Assembly: GCA_026692905.1 (NCBI GenBank)
Contig: JAPLNL010000102.1
Span: forward strand, 1 to 64,000
Direction: 5' to 3'
From: Planctomycetota bacterium
Lineage (GTDB): Bacteria; Planctomycetota; Planctomycetia; Pirellulales; Pirellulaceae
Length of the DNA stretch: 64,000 nucleotides
Shown: piece after piece, positions 9,449-17,727 of the stretch
How positions within the stretch are numbered: the first letter of the stretch is position 1
How the letters are laid out: each line of letters opens with the position of its first letter
The notes under the pieces: generated by a model
What the model saw: the letters and a program-made list of their open reading frames with translations, nothing else
Told to the model about the DNA's origin: nothing
Database searches by the model: none
Position numbers and translations under genes: made by a program

Positions 9449-11883
9449 AGCTCACGCTTTCCGAGTCCTACCGGAATTGCGAGAAAATCGCGATCCAAAG
9501 TGGCTCCAGCTTTTATCGGTCTTTCGCTCTTTTGCGAGCTGATCGACGCCAGGCTATGACCGCTCTCTATGCCTTTGCTAGACTTGCGGACAATGCGACA
9601 GATGGCGAGGGTTCAATCGCCCCAAACTCCAACGATTGGTCCGCAGCCGCTTGGCATCAATGGCTTGATGTGCTTTGCAGAGGCGATGCAGGGTGCCATG
9701 ACTCAACGAGGAGTCTTGAACCCATTCGGCTGGCACTGTCCGATTCCGTGAACCGGTTTTCGATACCGTTAGATACGCTGCATGATATTATTCGTGGCGT
9801 CGATTCGGATATCGCAATTTCGAGTGATCACTCCACGACTGAGTGCGAATTCGCGCATCCGATATCCCAACCTATTCGAATGAAAAGTTGGGAGGAAACG
9901 TCAAAATACTGCCATCGCGTGGCATCGAGCGTCGGGCTCGCATGTCTATCCATTTGGTCCGAAACGATTGGTCGAACCCCTTGTTCTGGCAGTATCAAAG
10001 CCGCTTTGGACTGCGGTGTCGCGTTTCAAATGACCAACATCTTGAGAGACATTGTCGAGGATAGTGGTCGCAATCGAATTTATCTACCCGAAGACGAATT
10101 CGCTCGATTTGAAATCGACTCCACGAAATGGCTTTCCCTAAACAAGGAGCCTACTACATTTGCACTCAATGAGCTCGGTGACTGGCGAGGGCTGATCCGA
10201 TTGCAAATCGAGCGAACGAAGGCCATGTATGATCGCGGTTGGCAAGTTGCAAACAGCATTTCATTGGACGGCCAACGCATGTTCTCATTGATGTGGCATT
10301 CGTACCGCGAGATTTTGCTTGCGATTGAGAAGAGGCCCGAGCGGATTTGGCAAGAAAGAATAGGGCTGTCCAAGGGGCAGAAACTGCAGCTGGCTGGCCA
10401 GCATTGGTTCACGCCATTGTTTACTGCCTTGATGGAAAGCAAGAGAAATGCGTTGGTTGGGGACTCACGCAATGCGCTGAGCGTCTGGCCAACGGACGGA
10501 CCTCGCGTCGCGGTAATCGGTGCAGGCTTGGCTGGCATCCAATCAGCAATGCACTTGTCCCGACACGGTTGCCGTGTGACTTTACTCGAATCAAAGCATC
10601 GCATCGGAGGAAGAGTCGGTTCCTTTCATGATTCCGAATCGGACAAATCGATCGACTATTGCCAGCACGTCGGAATGAACTGTTGCTCGACGTTGAAGCA
10701 ATGGATCAAAGACACGGATCAAGAACCCTTTTGGACGGAACAGGATTCGCTTTATTTTGTTGGCGCGAATGGCGAACGGATTCGTGTTTCAGCATGGCCC
10801 TTGCCTGCCCCTTTCCATTTGTCGGGCCTCTTGTTTCGTTGGCCGCAGCTCGGCATTTTGGATCGCCTGAGAGTTGGAGTTGGATTGCTGAAATTGAAAC
10901 GCCTCAAGCGGGATGGTGCGATGGCATCGCAATTGGCTATCGCATGGCTACGAGCGAACGGCCAAAACGATCGCTGTATCCAGAATTTCTGGTCGACGAT
11001 CTTGGTCAGCGCACTCGGCGAGCAGATCGATCGAGTGACCCTAGAGGCGACGCACAAAGTACTCATTGATGGCTTTGCGTTGACACGCAATGGATTTCAT
11101 TTGTTGGTGCCCAATCGCCCACTGTCCGAATTGCTGGACTACCATGTCGCGCATCATCTCAAATTGTCGGGCGTGGAAGTTCGATTGGGGAGCATTGTAA
11201 AAGGAATTCAGAGGGATTCCACAGGAAGTTATCTAGTAAGGCTTCAGGGCGCAAAAGAGAAAGAGGCGGCAAGCGAGTCTTATGATGCCGTCGTTATTGC
11301 ATTGCCATGGCACAAGGTAGCGGACATACTCCCTGAAGACATCCAGCCAAAAGTTCGAACGATTGACGCGTTACAGTCTTCGCCGATTACAGGTGTCCAC
11401 ACTTGGTGGGACAGGCCTTGGCTCAAGGAACCCCACGCCATTTTGATCGATCGATTGAGTCAATGGGTATTCCCTGCCCCGCAATCGTCTGATTTGGCGA
11501 ACTCGGATCACGTTGCCACTAAGACAAGGGAGTACTATTATCAAGTTGTTATCAGTGCGTCGCGAAATCTGCCGACGGGCGATTCGGAATCCATTTTGAG
11601 TATGGTCAAGCAGGATCTCTCCGAAATTTTTCCGGAGGCTTCCGTCGCCACGATGTTGCGTGGACGAGTTGTTACCGATCCGAACGCCGTCTTCTCCGTT
11701 TCGGTGGGGCATGAATCGAGTCGGCTCAAAAGTGATTTATTGAGTGCTGAAAAGATTTGGCTCGCGGGAGATTGGACCGATACCAAATGGCCAGCAACGA
11801 TGGAAGGATCGCTTCGTTCCGGGGCCTTCGCTTCGCAAGAATTGCTCGGAGCTTTTGGACGGTCTGTACTCTTGAGCGAATAA
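9445..11883 (+). CDS. hpnD-hpnE: HpnD-HpnE fusion: presqualene diphosphate synthase plus FAD-dependent hydroxysqualene dehydroxylase
   Basis: One 812-residue frame joins two enzymes that are usually separate. Residues about 1-300 are an HpnD-type prenyl synthase (YAFARLADNATDGE; second motif NILRDIVED and NRIYLPED). From about residue 353 an FAD-binding amine-oxidase fold begins (AVIGAGLAGIQSA, then LLESKHRIGGRVGSF). It ends with IWLAGDWTDTKWPATMEGS, as in HpnE. Together with hpnC this covers farnesyl diphosphate to squalene. In the first metal motif the second aspartate is replaced (D49-N50-x-x-D53 instead of DDxxD), which is unusual. No stop or frameshift separates the halves. Planctomycetes use squalene for C30 carotenoids, hopanoids or sterols depending on lineage; no cyclase is in the window. 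Confidence 0.92.
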   Translation: MKLTLSESYRNCEKIAIQSGSSFYRSFALLRADRRQAMTALYAFARLADNATDGEGSIAPNSNDWSAAAWHQWLDVLCRGDAGCHDSTRSLEPIRLALSDSVNRFSIPLDTLHDIIRGVDSDIAISSDHSTTECEFAHPISQPIRMKSWEETSKYCHRVASSVGLACLSIWSETIGRTPCSGSIKAALDCGVAFQMTNILRDIVEDSGRNRIYLPEDEFARFEIDSTKWLSLNKEPTTFALNELGDWRGLIRLQIERTKAMYDRGWQVANSISLDGQRMFSLMWHSYREILLAIEKRPERIWQERIGLSKGQKLQLAGQHWFTPLFTALMESKRNALVGDSRNALSVWPTDGPRVAVIGAGLAGIQSAMHLSRHGCRVTLLESKHRIGGRVGSFHDSESDKSIDYCQHVGMNCCSTLKQWIKDTDQEPFWTEQDSLYFVGANGERIRVSAWPLPAPFHLSGLLFRWPQLGILDRLRVGVGLLKLKRLKRDGAMASQLAIAWLRANGQNDRCIQNFWSTILVSALGEQIDRVTLEATHKVLIDGFALTRNGFHLLVPNRPLSELLDYHVAHHLKLSGVEVRLGSIVKGIQRDSTGSYLVRLQGAKEKEAASESYDAVVIALPWHKVADILPEDIQPKVRTIDALQSSPITGVHTWWDRPWLKEPHAILIDRLSQWVFPAPQSSDLANSDHVATKTREYYYQVVISASRNLPTGDSESILSMVKQDLSEIFPEASVATMLRGRVVTDPNAVFSVSVGHESSRLKSDLLSAEKIWLAGDWTDTKWPATMEGSLRSGAFASQELLGAFGRSVLLSE

Positions 11884-12214
11884 GATTCGATATTCTCTTC
11901 CAACTCTCAGGTGTAAAGCAGGCTTCCTAATCGTTACGACTGGAAAGAATTGGCATATTGCACCTTGCTACGTCCGAAATTGCAAAAATCTTTCTTAAAA
12001 AAACTAAACTTTGGAATCTGAATAATTTGACTCCTGTTAGTTGTGTCCTAAGTTTCTGTGACGTTTCGAATGTAGTAACGTCGGCTGTTCTAACAGCATT
12101 GCTGCCCCAGTAGCATCTGAAGTCATGGCGATGAATTCAGCTTGGCTCCTGAGGGACATGTTTCATTGTTTATGTTCGGGAAAAAACCGAGCGACCTGTC
12201 GGAGGGTTACCTTT
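11884..12214. other. Intergenic region upstream of the Flp pilin gene
   Basis: No gene is supported here. A TTGACT at 12027-12032 could be a -35 box, but the matching -10 position (near 12050) is poor. A Shine-Dalgarno site GGAGGG at 12201-12206 precedes the pilin start by eight bases and decides the start codon at 12215. Confidence 0.6.
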
Positions 12215-12397
12215 ATGAAAAATTTCGCCATGAAGCTAAAGCGTTTTTTGAAGAGCGAAGACGGACCAACTGCGGTTGAATACGCGGTTATGTTGTCGCT
12301 CATTATCGTTGTTTGCTTGACAGCTGTTTCCAGCATCGGAAAGAGCGCGAGCACCACGTTTAGCAACGTTGCCGGTCAGCTTGGTTCGGCCAGTTAG
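12215..12397 (+). CDS. flp: Flp/Tad type IVb pilin
   Basis: Sixty-residue prepilin. It has a short basic leader ending in EDG and then PTAVEYAVMLSL, the Flp pilin cleavage motif with the E-Y pair at positions 5 and 6 of the mature chain. A hydrophobic helix with Val, Ile and Leu follows, then a small polar tail. The ATG at 12215 follows a strong GGAGGG site; an upstream ATG at 12125 lacks one. Processing would need the A24 prepilin peptidase encoded next. No Tad ATPase or secretin genes are in the window, so the assembly machine is elsewhere. Confidence 0.9.
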   Translation: MKNFAMKLKRFLKSEDGPTAVEYAVMLSLIIVVCLTAVSSIGKSASTTFSNVAGQLGSAS

Positions 12398-12495
12398 TTG
12401 AATGAACTGCTCGGCTCACGCCAGCATGTTTCAACAAAATTGCCATTGGTCGTCGCTTCAAAACGTAGTAACGCCAATCGCAGCACGATACAGAA

Positions 12496-12540
12496 CCGAC
12501 GACCGATCTGCGTTCAGCAGGTCGGTCCGTCGGATTCTTT
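12496..12540 (+). terminator. Strong hairpin after the pilin gene
   Basis: The left arm CCGACGACCGATCTGC (12496-12511), a GTTCA loop and the right arm GCAGGTCGGTCCGTCGG form a nearly perfect GC-rich stem, followed by ATTCTTTAAAT. It looks like an intrinsic terminator or a 3' stabiliser for an abundant pilin mRNA, partly separating it from the peptidase gene. The T-run is weak. Confidence 0.6.
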
Positions 12541-12645
12541 AAATCACTAATTGCTGATGTAGACCTGCGACCTAATTAGCATTCGATCCATTCACAATAA
12601 TACACAACAGAAATCTCCACGCATCAGCTGCAAGGAACGACGAAC

Positions 12646-13209
12646 ATGATCTCGACTTCACTATTGGATGGCATCGTAAACCACTGGCATATCTGGTTTG
12701 TTTCGGTTGTTCTGGTCGTCGCGGCAGTGATTGACGGTTGGAAACTCAAGGTGCCAAACTGGCTCACATTCCCAATGATCATGAGCGGATGGGTTTACAG
12801 CTTTGCCTCTGGGGGCTGGGCCGGCCTCGGCTGGAGCTTGCTGGCAACTTGCTTTGGACTCGCACTCCTCTACGGCATCTACATGGTCGGAGGCATGGGC
12901 GCTGGTGACGTGAAGTTGCTAGCTGGTATCGGCGCTTGGGTTCACGCTGAACACACTTGGAACATCTTCGCCACAACGGCGATCGTGGGGGGTGTCATGG
13001 CCGTTTTGATGATCGCTTACTCTGGACGTTGGAAGAAACACCTCCAACAATTCAACATGCTCATCGGTGAGTTCGTTGAAGTTCGCGATCCGGAAGCGTT
13101 GTTTCAACGCGCTGCGGAACGCAAGCCGCGAATGTATTTGCTACCCTACGGTGTACCGATGACGATTGCAGCTCTTGGCTACTTCGCTTTCCAAGGTATG
13201 TATCTCTAA
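12646..13209 (+). CDS. Prepilin peptidase, TadV/CpaA-like (family A24)
   Basis: Integral membrane aspartic protease of 187 residues that would remove the leader of Flp pilins. The first catalytic aspartate is in AAVIDGWKLKVPNW and the second in the family motif GMGAGDVKLLAG. There are about five hydrophobic segments. The N-terminal methylase domain of PilD is absent, as in TadV/CpaA. It lies 248 bp behind the pilin gene on the same strand, with a hairpin between. Confidence 0.9.
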   Translation: MISTSLLDGIVNHWHIWFVSVVLVVAAVIDGWKLKVPNWLTFPMIMSGWVYSFASGGWAGLGWSLLATCFGLALLYGIYMVGGMGAGDVKLLAGIGAWVHAEHTWNIFATTAIVGGVMAVLMIAYSGRWKKHLQQFNMLIGEFVEVRDPEALFQRAAERKPRMYLLPYGVPMTIAALGYFAFQGMYL

Positions 13210-13281
13210 ACACAACGCGACTCTCAACGCGGCGAGTAAGCCTTCGGCTGATAAGGAAGCAAAGTCTTGACGGCGTTTTTT

Positions 13282-14475
13282 CTAAACGGCCGTCACTCGG
13301 ATTTTCTCGATTGCATTCCAACCGTATCCTCCTGGATTCCAAAACAGCCGGCCTTCGACCGGCTGAGTTCGCCCCAAAGCATCCACGGCTCGAACCCACA
13401 GTGAATGCTCTCCTTTGCCAAACGTCGCAACCGAGGACCACTCACGAAATGCATACGGACCCGCGGACGGGGCTAGTTGAGTCGATCTCCAAGTAGTTCC
13501 TCCATCTTGCGAGACTTCAATCGCAACCATCTCAGCGGCACCGTCGTTCCAAGCGACGCCACGCAATTCGATCTTCTGACCAGCAGTCACCATCGTACCG
13601 TCCGCCGGAGTGAAGATGCGACTGTTGATCTTCATGTCAAAGTTCGGGTCGCTATTGTCGAACGTATACTCGATCGCGTCTCCAGGTTCGATTCGCTGTT
13701 TCGGAGTTCGATAGTCCGGAATCTGAAAAAAGTTTGATGTCTCGGTGGCTTCAAATCGCATCCCTGTTAGCCATTTGACCTGAACGTTTCCGTAATAACC
13801 AGGGATAACCAGCCGAAGCGGTCCTCCATGGACAGCAGGTAACTTGACTCCATTGAGCTCCGTCGCAAGCAGTCCTCGCTCGATCGCAACGTAAAGTGGA
13901 ACGCTCTTTTCGTAATCAACTTGACCTTCCTTTTCCGGCTGATCGGCAGCTTCAGCGGTCAAATACTTTGCTTGCTTGCTCAAGCGGACCCCGGCGGCTT
14001 TCAAGAAATCGGAAATACGCACTCCCTCGAATCGGACATTTCCGATCCCACCTTTGTTCCACGGCGTTCCCTTGATCGGCGAAAGCTTGCTGAATTGATA
14101 GCGGAAGTTGCCGGAGCACTGCAGCACCATCTCGACTTCGGTTTTCGGTAACTGGGTGAGTTCGGCCATTGGGTAGCTGATCGGTTTGTCGATTAGGCCG
14201 GACAACGTCAATTGACCGGTTAACTCACGAGGCTTCATGTCCTCAAGGTGCTTGGCTCCGTGATGATTCCTAACAAACAAAGCTGAGGATGGAGTAACGC
14301 GACTGGCAGAGAGGAGTTGATCTGGAGTTTCGAGAACCAACGGGTCCGCTGTGATGAGTTTGAGAGTAGGATCCTTTCCCGATGCGGCAGCGGGAGTTTG
14401 AACGGCGGCTGCGTTGGTAACTTGCGTCAGTGCAAGACTAGCGGCGCTAGCGGAAAGGAAGGTACGTCGATCCAT
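13282..14475 (-). CDS. Sulfite oxidase-like molybdopterin oxidoreductase, probably Tat-exported
   Basis: Molybdenum enzyme of the sulfite oxidase family. The N-terminus MDRRTFLSASAASLALT is a twin-arginine-type signal. The molybdopterin domain (about 45-270) contains the molybdenum-ligand cysteine C120 in MVLQCSGN and substrate-pocket motifs VPLYVAIE and LPAVHGGPLRLVIPGYYG. The C-terminal Mo-co dimerisation domain (about 285-390) has the typical DGGTTWRSTQL and LWVRAVDALGRTQP. No haem subunit is fused or adjacent, so the electron acceptor is unknown. Substrate could be sulfite or another small oxidisable compound. Confidence 0.88.
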   Translation of the reverse strand: MDRRTFLSASAASLALTQVTNAAAVQTPAAASGKDPTLKLITADPLVLETPDQLLSASRVTPSSALFVRNHHGAKHLEDMKPRELTGQLTLSGLIDKPISYPMAELTQLPKTEVEMVLQCSGNFRYQFSKLSPIKGTPWNKGGIGNVRFEGVRISDFLKAAGVRLSKQAKYLTAEAADQPEKEGQVDYEKSVPLYVAIERGLLATELNGVKLPAVHGGPLRLVIPGYYGNVQVKWLTGMRFEATETSNFFQIPDYRTPKQRIEPGDAIEYTFDNSDPNFDMKINSRIFTPADGTMVTAGQKIELRGVAWNDGAAEMVAIEVSQDGGTTWRSTQLAPSAGPYAFREWSSVATFGKGEHSLWVRAVDALGRTQPVEGRLFWNPGGYGWNAIEKIRVTAV

Positions 14476-14538
14476 TGTTGCCTAAACTTTCTGGTGGGTC
14501 GGGTTTGGGGGTTCATCGGAATTTGATTTGGTCGTTTC

Positions 14539-14592
14539 ACAGTCAACCGTAGGCGTACTCCTTTCCAATGCAGTACGCCCACGGTTGACTGT
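14539..14592. repeat. Palindromic repeat (ACAGTCAACCGTAGGCGTACT family), intact copy
   Basis: The left arm ACAGTCAACCGTAGGCGTACT (14539-14559) pairs with the right arm AGTACGCCCACGGTTGACTGT (14572-14592), with an 11- to 12-base loop. It lies between the TraB-like gene's stop and the sulfite-oxidase gene's start. Separated arms of the same family are at 46907-46926 and 47083-47104, and a half copy is near 22700-22720. Confidence 0.88.
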
Positions 14593-14620
14593 TAAACGAG
14601 TGTTCTTGGAACGGAGTTGA

Positions 14621-15562
14621 CTACTTGCTTAGCGGCCAAGCGTCGAGCCATTCGATCTTTGTCTGCGTCGCTTTGTAGTCGCGAACCAAACGTTGATGCA
14701 TGTCGAGCAAGTGTGCGGCGCCGTAAAAAATCGCCAACTTCTTTTTGCCAGCCTTCAGTTCTTTGTCCATAACCTCGAAGGCCTTCGCGTTTCGCTCTGT
14801 CAGCAACGTACTCTTTCCATTCTTGTCTGCCATCGCGGCCATCTGTCCATCCATCGATTCGAACTGGTCGGCCATCACACGTCGGAGTTTGAAGGTGTCC
14901 TTGGAGAGTGCAGCGGCTAACATTTCCGCTTGTTGCGTGGACCCTTTCTTTGAGTTCTGTGCAACAAGGCCTGCTCCCCACATTCGAGCGACCATACCCA
15001 CCACGCTATCGCCGCGGCGCGACATGTCCTCTACGAAGTCTTCCGGGCTCATGTCTGCGTGAACAAAGTTAGTTGGGCTATAGTCCACTTCATCCAGTTG
15101 GAATTTGAGATTAAGCACATCCTTCATGCCCGTCTGCATTGCCCCCAACGGATTGAAGCCACCGCGTTCCGCACGTTTGTCAGGCTTGTTGGCAGATGGA
15201 TCGGCGACCAACTCATAGAGCATCGCATCGTAGGATTTGAATCGCTTGTTCAGTTCCTTGTAGTACTCCTTCGAGCCTACGTGAACCGCGCCAATAAGAT
15301 CAACGGTCGCTCCTTTGGCTGTGCCTTCATGGAATGTATACCGAGCGACTGCCACTTGCAGCGATTCAGGCTCACCTGAGTCCGACTTTTTGATTCGTAG
15401 AAAACTGACGCGATCCGGCTTTTCAGATTCCTTGGCGTCTCCTTCCGTGGAAGCACTCTGCGGGGGCGACGTCTTTTCCTGGGCCATCGTCATCTTGGGA
15501 AAATCCGCCATCCAAGCCGATGTGGCCATTACCAAAATTTTAAGCAGTCCGTGTGTTTTCAT
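14621..15562 (-). CDS. Exported TraB/PrgY/GumN-family protein
   Basis: Protein of the TraB/TIKI/GumN group, a family that includes metal-dependent proteases and pheromone-shutdown proteins. The conserved blocks are VDLIGAVHVGSKEYY near the start, DAMLYELV in the middle and IFYGAAHLLDMHQRL near the end; the two histidines and the glutamate are the family's key residues. I chose the ATG at 15562 (MKTHGLLKILVMATSAWM), which gives a signal-peptide-like start after TTGGATTAAAA; a GTG at 15604 would add 14 residues. The spacer after the signal is rich in Ser, Pro and Glu, as expected for an exported protein. The function in this organism is unknown. Confidence 0.75.
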   Translation of the reverse strand: MKTHGLLKILVMATSAWMADFPKMTMAQEKTSPPQSASTEGDAKESEKPDRVSFLRIKKSDSGEPESLQVAVARYTFHEGTAKGATVDLIGAVHVGSKEYYKELNKRFKSYDAMLYELVADPSANKPDKRAERGGFNPLGAMQTGMKDVLNLKFQLDEVDYSPTNFVHADMSPEDFVEDMSRRGDSVVGMVARMWGAGLVAQNSKKGSTQQAEMLAAALSKDTFKLRRVMADQFESMDGQMAAMADKNGKSTLLTERNAKAFEVMDKELKAGKKKLAIFYGAAHLLDMHQRLVRDYKATQTKIEWLDAWPLSK

Positions 15563-15687
15563 TTTTAATCCAATGACTTTCTTGGCTAGTTGTCGCGAAT
15601 TCACCGCTAAATCGTGTTTAGAAGCACTTCAACTATATCCGAAATTCACGTTCTGGGCCCGAAATGCCCATAATCCTCTTGCACTTT

Positions 15688-15711
15688 TTGACGCCGCGCC
15701 AATAATTGACG
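15688..15711 (+). promoter_or_regulatory. Putative TetR operator in front of the regulator gene
   Basis: TTGACGCCGCGCCAA (15688-15702) is a near-palindrome (one mismatch), followed by AATTGACG, which repeats the half-site. The same arrangement occurs at 16505-16526 in front of the pump operon. It lies just upstream of the tetR ATG at 15714, so binding there would block the regulator's own synthesis (inference). Confidence 0.7.
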
Positions 15712-15713
15712 TT

Positions 15714-16457
15714 ATGGTTGAACTAACGAGAAAACAGCGGGAAATTGAGCGACGGACCTTGGAGATACTCCGAGTAGCCCGGCCGATCTTGATTGCTGAA
15801 GGGTTTCAAGGCCTGAGCATGGATCGGGTCGCTTCTCAAATGGAGTACGCCAAAGGGACGATCTACAACCATTTTCCCAACAAAGAAGAGATCGTTTTGG
15901 CGCTTGCGGTCGAGTCGATGGAGCTACGACGCAATCTATTTGTTCAGAGCGCTTCCGTGGTCGGTCCAGCACGGATTCGCATGATGGCCCTCGGAGCAGC
16001 TTGCGAGTTTTTCACGCAGCATTGCACGGACGATTTCCTCGTCGAGCAGTGCATCCGAAATCAGAGCATTTGGGAAAAGTCCACAGAACCACGACAAAAC
16101 TTGATTCGCCAGTGCGAAGGTCAGTGCATGGGAATAGTTGCCAGCATCGTGCGGGACGCCGTTTTTCGAAACGAATTGGTGATTCCGGAGACATTGACGG
16201 CTGAGGAGCTAGTCTTCGGTTTTTGGGCCATTAACTATGGTAGTCAGATTCTGACCTACTCGAGTCCCTCCTTGCTCGCAATCGGTATCAACGACCCGTT
16301 CAATGCCATCAGAGTTCATTGCTGTACTCTTCTGAACGGCTTCGCTTGGCAGCCCATTATGATGCATGCAGAGTACAACGAAGCGATGAAACAGATCAAC
16401 GAAACGCTTCAACCCAAATTTTGGTCGCTCAAAGAGCAACAACACCCTGTCAACTAA
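15714..16457 (+). CDS. TetR/AcrR-family transcriptional regulator of the adjacent RND pump
   Basis: One-component repressor of 247 residues. The N-terminal helix-turn-helix spans about residues 10-60 (ILIAEGFQGLSMDRVASQME, then AKGTIYNHFPNKEEI). The remaining helices form a ligand domain that is not recognisable at family level. I placed the start at the ATG at 15714, since upstream residues in the open frame from 15315 lie over the TraB-like gene. Identical-type palindromes before this gene and before the adaptor gene, 100 bp downstream, suggest that it represses itself and the pump until a substrate binds, in the manner of acrR-acrAB. Confidence 0.88.
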   Translation: MVELTRKQREIERRTLEILRVARPILIAEGFQGLSMDRVASQMEYAKGTIYNHFPNKEEIVLALAVESMELRRNLFVQSASVVGPARIRMMALGAACEFFTQHCTDDFLVEQCIRNQSIWEKSTEPRQNLIRQCEGQCMGIVASIVRDAVFRNELVIPETLTAEELVFGFWAINYGSQILTYSSPSLLAIGINDPFNAIRVHCCTLLNGFAWQPIMMHAEYNEAMKQINETLQPKFWSLKEQQHPVN

Positions 16458-16504
16458 CAAAGAAGCAAACCAGTCGCTGTATGCGATTTTTTTAACGGAC
16501 AATT

Positions 16505-16526
16505 TTGACGCAGCGTCAATAGATGA
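16505..16526 (+). promoter_or_regulatory. Putative TetR operator in front of the RND pump operon
   Basis: TTGACGCAGCGTCAA (16505-16519) is a perfect 7-1-7 palindrome, followed by TAGATGACG, a further half-site. It matches the element at 15688-15711 at most positions, including the spacing to the extra half-site. It ends 34 bp before the adaptor's ATG. Confidence 0.75.
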
Positions 16527-16559
16527 CGACGCGGCAATTTGCCTGGACGGGAACTGAAC

Positions 16560-17714
16560 ATGAAAATTTCGAAACGAAGAACTCTGCTGTTGGCAACTGC
16601 GGTGCTGATCACATCGATCGGATGTGTGTTTGCCTATCAAAACTTCCAGTCTGAGTCAGCAGAACCGCCGAACGACAAGCGAGCACGTTCGGACGCACTG
16701 CATTTCAAACCCAACGGTTCCGAGTTGGTTGTCCGGGCTCACACCATTGATACGACCACGGGGGCGAATCGAGCCAAGCACTCTTTCACTGGGACATTGC
16801 AACCTCGCTATCAAGCGTCACTTGCCTTCCGGGTGGCTGGCAAAGTATCCGAGCGTTTGGTCGAAGTAGGGCAACGGGTCAAAAAAGGAGAAATTCTTTT
16901 TCGCTTGGATCCCGAGGACATGGAGTTGCAATTGCGAGTGGCAGAGGCCGATCATCTTTCTGCTCAGTCCCTGCAAAAGCAATCCGCAGCAGAGGAAGCC
17001 CGACTCAAGCAGCTGCGAACAACCGGTTCTGTGAGCCAATCAGAATACGACTTGGGGCTCTCCAATCGAGATGTTGCCAAAGCGAGGGTGGACGCCGCCG
17101 ACCGACGCTTAACTCTTGCGATGAACCAGCGAACCTATTGCGATTTGATTGCCGATTCGGATGGCCTCATCACTTCGATAAATGCCGAAGCCGGTCAAGT
17201 TGTCAATGTGGGACAGCCTGTTTTGCAACTGATGCAAAATTGCGAATTGGAGGCAACGGTCAGCTTACCAGAGAACTTCGTTGCCGATGTACCGAAACGG
17301 CGTGCCACCGCAACATTTTGGTCCATGCCTGGTGTCGAGTTGCAAGCGGAATTGAGGGAGCTTTCTCCGATGGCCGATCCCGTTTCTCGCACTTATGATG
17401 CGAAGTTCCGATTGAAGGAGCCAAGCAAAGCGTTGGCCATCGGCATGACCGTAACCATCATGCTGAACAACTCCGAGGAAGATGGAATCTGCATTCCAAT
17501 TACCTCGATTGCAGGCAGCAAGAATCATCCCATGGTTTGGCGTATCGATCCTAAAACAGGTCAAGTTGAACCTGTTGCTGTCGAGATTCTTCAGTATCGC
17601 ACAGAATCAGCCATCGTTCGTGCGTCATTCCAACAAGGAGACAAAATTGTTAGCGCCGGCGTACAGCGCGTGGACGCGAATTCGCTCGTTCGTATTTGGG
17701 ATCCCAAGAATTAA
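16560..17714 (+). CDS. RND efflux periplasmic adaptor (HlyD family)
   Basis: Membrane fusion protein of 384 residues. The start MKISKRRTLLLATAVLITSI gives a hydrophobic anchor or signal; a cysteine follows (SIGC) but the lipobox is weak. Lipoyl half motifs are FRVAGKVSERLVEVGQRVKKGE and CDLIADSDGLITSINAEAGQ, with a helical hairpin between them containing the typical GSVSQSEYD. A beta-barrel and a membrane-proximal domain follow. I chose the ATG at 16560 over an in-frame start at 16539 because of the signal. The pump gene begins 13 bp downstream. The likely regulator is the upstream TetR protein. Confidence 0.88.
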   Translation: MKISKRRTLLLATAVLITSIGCVFAYQNFQSESAEPPNDKRARSDALHFKPNGSELVVRAHTIDTTTGANRAKHSFTGTLQPRYQASLAFRVAGKVSERLVEVGQRVKKGEILFRLDPEDMELQLRVAEADHLSAQSLQKQSAAEEARLKQLRTTGSVSQSEYDLGLSNRDVAKARVDAADRRLTLAMNQRTYCDLIADSDGLITSINAEAGQVVNVGQPVLQLMQNCELEATVSLPENFVADVPKRRATATFWSMPGVELQAELRELSPMADPVSRTYDAKFRLKEPSKALAIGMTVTIMLNNSEEDGICIPITSIAGSKNHPMVWRIDPKTGQVEPVAVEILQYRTESAIVRASFQQGDKIVSAGVQRVDANSLVRIWDPKN

Positions 17715-17727
17715 AGGAGAACAAATC

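Noticed and set aside
11945-11975. A sigma-54 promoter (TTGGCAT...TTGCT) before the Flp pilin
   Set aside because: The distance between the GG and GC elements is three bases too long.
13685-13700. GGTTCGATTC as a tRNA T-loop
   Set aside because: It lies in the coding frame of the sulfite-oxidase-like gene, and no acceptor or anticodon stems surround it.
16539-16560. The upstream in-frame start of the second adaptor gene
   Set aside because: The ATG at 16560 gives a better signal sequence.
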